Part shown: piece after piece, positions 60,999-64,000 of the stretch
Layout of the letters: each line of letters opens with the position of its first letter
How positions within the stretch are numbered: the stretch's first letter is position 1
From: Reichenbachiella sp.
GTDB lineage: Bacteria; Bacteroidota; Bacteroidia; Cytophagales; Cyclobacteriaceae
Length of the DNA stretch: 64,000 nucleotides
NCBI RefSeq assembly: GCF_033344935.1
Contig: NZ_JAWPMM010000001.1
Location: forward strand, 186,001 to 250,000
Reading direction: 5' to 3'
Made by a program: the position numbers and the translations under genes
The notes under the pieces: model-generated
Told to the model about the DNA's origin: nothing
The model's database searches: none
The model's input: only the letters and a program-made list of their open reading frames with translations

Positions 60999-63900
60999 TT
61001 ACAATCGCTTCATGTTATCCACTACTTTTTCTTCTACTCTTGCGCCATAAGGATCAATGGCAACGAATAGTGGCTTTTCATCTACAATAATTTTAATCTC
61101 AGATTTGTCTTGATTGAAAGCATGTGGCTTTAGGTATAAAACATCCCTTTCATTTTTGATAATGGAAGGATCCTCACTAAAGACACCAATGGTTATTGCT
61201 TCATCAATACCAATCGGTTCTTCTTCTCCTTCTGAATTGGTTTCGAAACGATTTACTTGAACCTGAATGGTTATTTCAAATTGACCATTATTTAAGGCCT
61301 CCACTTCAGCTTCTTTGATAGACATTTCATAAGTTATCACTCTTTTAAACCAATCATCGATCAGTACTTTTTGGTCAATGGTTGAAACTTCATAGAGTCT
61401 TTCCAAGAACATAGGTGTGGTTAATTCAAACGGCTCTTTCCCTCCATGCTCATCAACCAATCCTTTTAAAATCGTATTAATGGTGTTTTCTCCTATGAGT
61501 TCTTGCAAACCCAGCATAACCGTGAGCGCTTTTCCATAAACCAAATGACTTTGTCCATCCACCAAATACAATGGTTGTTCCTGATCACCATTGTAAGCTC
61601 TTCCATTAAAATACCTACTTCGCGCAGTTTGTGCCAGTTGAATCCATGCACTTTTACCATACACTTGATTCATCACTACTGCCTCTGTATACTTAGCCAA
61701 TCCTTCAATAAAAAAGCTAGCTCCAGGAGCCACTTTTGGCGCCAAATAATGACCCCACCATTGATGAGCCACTTCGTGTATCGTGCGCTTTGCGACCAGA
61801 TTAAATTCATCTGCATCTCTAATATCAATCAAATACAGATTGTCCTCCACCATACTGATGACTCCTGGATGCGCAAATCCACCCATTTGCCAATGACTTG
61901 GAATTTCTGCTAAGCGCAAATGATCAAAAGGATAGGTCCCAAAATTAGCATTACAATAGGCCAAAGCTTTTTGAACACTAGAACTGATCGAATCAATATT
62001 GAAATCATGTTTTGGGAAATAATATTGTTCAAAGTCAATGCCTTCTATTCTTTCTTTTCGTACTTCGTAAGCAGACGAAAAGTAAGCCACTGTTGGCATA
62101 ACTAATTGATCAGATTTGAAATGAAAGTAGTTCCGATCAGATTCACTCCATTGGTTGATTAAAGTCCCCGTACCAATCGCCATTTCATCTACGCTTGTGG
62201 AAATGACCGTTTCATAATTTACTCTTCCAATTTTGTAGTTTTCCTCTGACAAATGTAAATCTGAAACTTCTTCTACCTCTTTGTGCGGCAATCCTCTTTT
62301 AGCCCGCTCAAAATTGTCTGAAATTTCCAAACTCTCACGATACTTGAGAACTGGTTCAAAGCTTCTATGCATGATATAAGTGCCATTCTCTACAAGCTCT
62401 TGACTGGTTTCATAACCCTTAAACTCTCGGTCAATTTTAAAACTCATTTTTACTTTTTCATTGGGCATGATCGGACTTTCAAATGCATATAAATATGTCC
62501 CATAATATTCATCTTGTTCAACCAATTCAGCATTCTCTATTCTAATTTCAGATAAGGGTTCGTTTTCTGTGATGAACAACTGTGTCATGGGCTCTTCCTC
62601 TTTATTGATCATGATATAATCGGCTTTGACCAGATAGCGGTGTTCCTTTGGATACAAGTCCACTTCAACTCTCATATCTGTATGATAAAGTCGTGTCAGC
62701 GATTCATACTTTTTGAACTTTCTTTCATAACCTTCACGATAATCTAAAGCATCATCCGCTGTAAAGTATTCATTGACCACGTGCGTATTATACCATATCA
62801 AACTCCCTATGCCAATAAAAATGGCTAGGCCAAGTGATATCGAAATGCGTTCCCAATTTTTCCAGTTTGACAAAGCATGGCTCAAATGCATTCTCAAATT
62901 CGTATCTACTCTTCGTTGCCAAAACTTGAAAGTAAATAAGGTGAGAATTGCAGAAAAAGCCAGCCAAAAAATAGCTTGATGAGCAAACTGTAAGGTTTCA
63001 GCCGAATAACCAGTCATATTGGTATACGTTGGAAGTGTTAGATTTCCAGGACGAAGCATCAAATGTTCTACGCCAACTTTTGGAGCTAAAAAACTAAATA
63101 GGATCATCATCATCGTGAGCCCCATGCCCAAAAACTTATTTCGCGCGAAGCTTTGAATAAATAATGCGATCAAACAAAAAATGAAAAAGCGTAATCCATA
63201 GAAATAAAATAGGGCCAAATATTGAGTAAACTCAATGTCCGAATAGCCCATACTCAATTGAAATCCAATGGATAATAGGATAGAAGAAGCAATCAAAGTC
63301 ATAGGCAGCGAAATCAACACCAAGAACTTAGATAAGAAAAGCGTCCAATTGGCAACTGGAGTAGCATCTATGATGGTATTGAATCGGAAACTCCTTTCTC
63401 GCCAAACCAGTTCTCCACTATAAAAGACAATCATAATAAAGCTGAAAAGGAATAAGGGGTCTACATACAAATCAATCAATAAGTTGGTCAATGGATACCA
63501 GCTATCATTATATGCACCTCCATTGTTTATACGTGCAAAACACTCCATGAAAACGATGATCATCCATATCGCCTGAATAGCCAAGAAAGGAAGACTTTTG
63601 AATACCGATACCCACTCTAACTTCAGTAGAGAAACAAAAGCGGATCGTTGAGTTTTGGGGCTTATCGAAACCTCTACCGGATTATAACTCTTTTTAATTG
63701 ATGGTAATTCTTCGACTGTCTCTTGTTTCTTGTTCTTTTGAGTTAATACGCGAAATGAAAAAAGTCGATAAGTGATAAAAAGTACGACGAGAGAAAATCC
63801 TATCCATAGGATTCTATTCCACATAAATAGACCTGAAAAGGAAAGTAACTGGTTATTTTTTTGATAGGCCGTCCAATATTGCGTTTGTTCGAAAAAAGCA

Positions 63901-64000
63901 GCTAAACCAAATGGATCTGCCAAAGCCGCGATTGCCATAGATTCTGGCGATGCTGGAACAGACTGTGCCATCAGTGGTGAGTTTAAAAACATAGAACTCA
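60999..64000 (-). CDS. ABC-2-type permease fused to M1 aminopeptidase, N-terminus cut by window edge
   Basis: The frame is still open at the right edge, since no stop precedes the ATG at 63992, so the protein extends beyond the window (family members are often about 1,190 residues). The visible N-terminal part has about ten membrane helices with a permease arrangement (TIIDATPVANWTLFLSKFLVLISLPMTLIASS). The C-terminal half is an M1 gluzincin: HEVAHQWWGHYLAPKVAPGASFFIEG gives the HExxH-18-E zinc site. Family knowledge links such fusions to peptide processing or export at the membrane. An ATPase partner is expected just outside the window. Confidence 0.87.
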   Translation of the reverse strand, partial: SSMFLNSPLMAQSVPASPESMAIAALADPFGLAAFFEQTQYWTAYQKNNQLLSFSGLFMWNRILWIGFSLVVLFITYRLFSFRVLTQKNKKQETVEELPSIKKSYNPVEVSISPKTQRSAFVSLLKLEWVSVFKSLPFLAIQAIWMIIVFMECFARINNGGAYNDSWYPLTNLLIDLYVDPLFLFSFIMIVFYSGELVWRERSFRFNTIIDATPVANWTLFLSKFLVLISLPMTLIASSILLSIGFQLSMGYSDIEFTQYLALFYFYGLRFFIFCLIALFIQSFARNKFLGMGLTMMMILFSFLAPKVGVEHLMLRPGNLTLPTYTNMTGYSAETLQFAHQAIFWLAFSAILTLFTFKFWQRRVDTNLRMHLSHALSNWKNWERISISLGLAIFIGIGSLIWYNTHVVNEYFTADDALDYREGYERKFKKYESLTRLYHTDMRVEVDLYPKEHRYLVKADYIMINKEEEPMTQLFITENEPLSEIRIENAELVEQDEYYGTYLYAFESPIMPNEKVKMSFKIDREFKGYETSQELVENGTYIMHRSFEPVLKYRESLEISDNFERAKRGLPHKEVEEVSDLHLSEENYKIGRVNYETVISTSVDEMAIGTGTLINQWSESDRNYFHFKSDQLVMPTVAYFSSAYEVRKERIEGIDFEQYYFPKHDFNIDSISSSVQKALAYCNANFGTYPFDHLRLAEIPSHWQMGGFAHPGVISMVEDNLYLIDIRDADEFNLVAKRTIHEVAHQWWGHYLAPKVAPGASFFIEGLAKYTEAVVMNQVYGKSAWIQLAQTARSRYFNGRAYNGDQEQPLYLVDGQSHLVYGKALTVMLGLQELIGENTINTILKGLVDEHGGKEPFELTTPMFLERLYEVSTIDQKVLIDDWFKRVITYEMSIKEAEVEALNNGQFEITIQVQVNRFETNSEGEEEPIGIDEAITIGVFSEDPSIIKNERDVLYLKPHAFNQDKSEIKIIVDEKPLFVAIDPYGARVEEKVVDNMKRL

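Overview
The window looks like chromosomal DNA of a marine-type member of the Bacteroidota, most likely order Cytophagales (a Reichenbachiella-like genus is a guess). The reasons are AT-rich DNA, two proteins ending in type IX secretion (T9SS) sorting domains, Bacteroidota-specific families (DUF4153, DUF4834, 7TMR-DISM sensors), several promoters of the TTTG-N19-21-TANNTTTG type, few Shine-Dalgarno sequences, and many lipoproteins and secreted peptidases. I saw no rRNA, tRNA, CRISPR array, insertion sequence or prophage. Both ends are cut inside genes: a small membrane coiled-coil protein on the left and an ABC-permease/M1-aminopeptidase fusion on the right.

Layout. 1-7.7 kb: partial membrane protein, ABC-F ATPase, DUF4153 protein, then a four-gene membrane/SDR operon followed by a Crp/Fnr regulator, with a 5-4-5 palindrome between regulator and operon. 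7.8-10.8 kb: a two-gene unit made of a GCS2-type ligase fused to CBS domains and an aspartoacylase-like amidase. 11-15 kb: a 7TMR-DISM receptor with a histidine-kinase dimerisation helix but no ATPase domain, a thioredoxin-reductase-like flavoprotein and a polysaccharide deacetylase. 15.1-21 kb: a minus-strand operon (methyltransferase, S33 lipoprotein hydrolase, agmatinase, MFS transporter) divergent from a BlaI/M56 pair, with three evenly spaced 16-bp palindromes in between. 21-28 kb: minus-strand units carrying a DUF3124 protein, a subclass B1 metallo-beta-lactamase lipoprotein, cupin, nucleotide cyclase, NTF2-fold proteins, an SMP-30-like propeller, an HxlR regulator, DinB, a PLP dehydratase and a CHMI-like tautomerase.

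28-43 kb: an M28 peptidase, a penicillin acylase, a giant repeat-rich T9SS surface protein broken by a one-base frameshift, then a 1,292-residue protein with two tandem TPR plus O-GlcNAc-transferase-like modules, a TIGR03032 protein and an FkbM methyltransferase. The last three may form a glycosylation set for the neighbouring surface protein (inference). 43-64 kb: TerB-like protein, PLP decarboxylase, CarB without its allosteric domain, DUF4834, a T9SS esterase, MscS channel, VOC protein, a TolB-propeller/amidohydrolase fusion, an M61 peptidase, an epimerase, MsrB and the M1 fusion.

Three copies of a dispersed palindromic element (about 28.2, 29.8 and 53.8 kb) each sit inside a different outer inverted repeat, as if inserted into terminator loops. 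The strongest regulatory signal is the triple palindrome at 18816-18871, which overlays a near-consensus Bacteroidota promoter. The most suggestive uncharacterised gene sets are the glycosylation-like cluster at 37-43 kb, the GCS2-CBS/aspartoacylase pair and the BlaI-controlled divergent locus.
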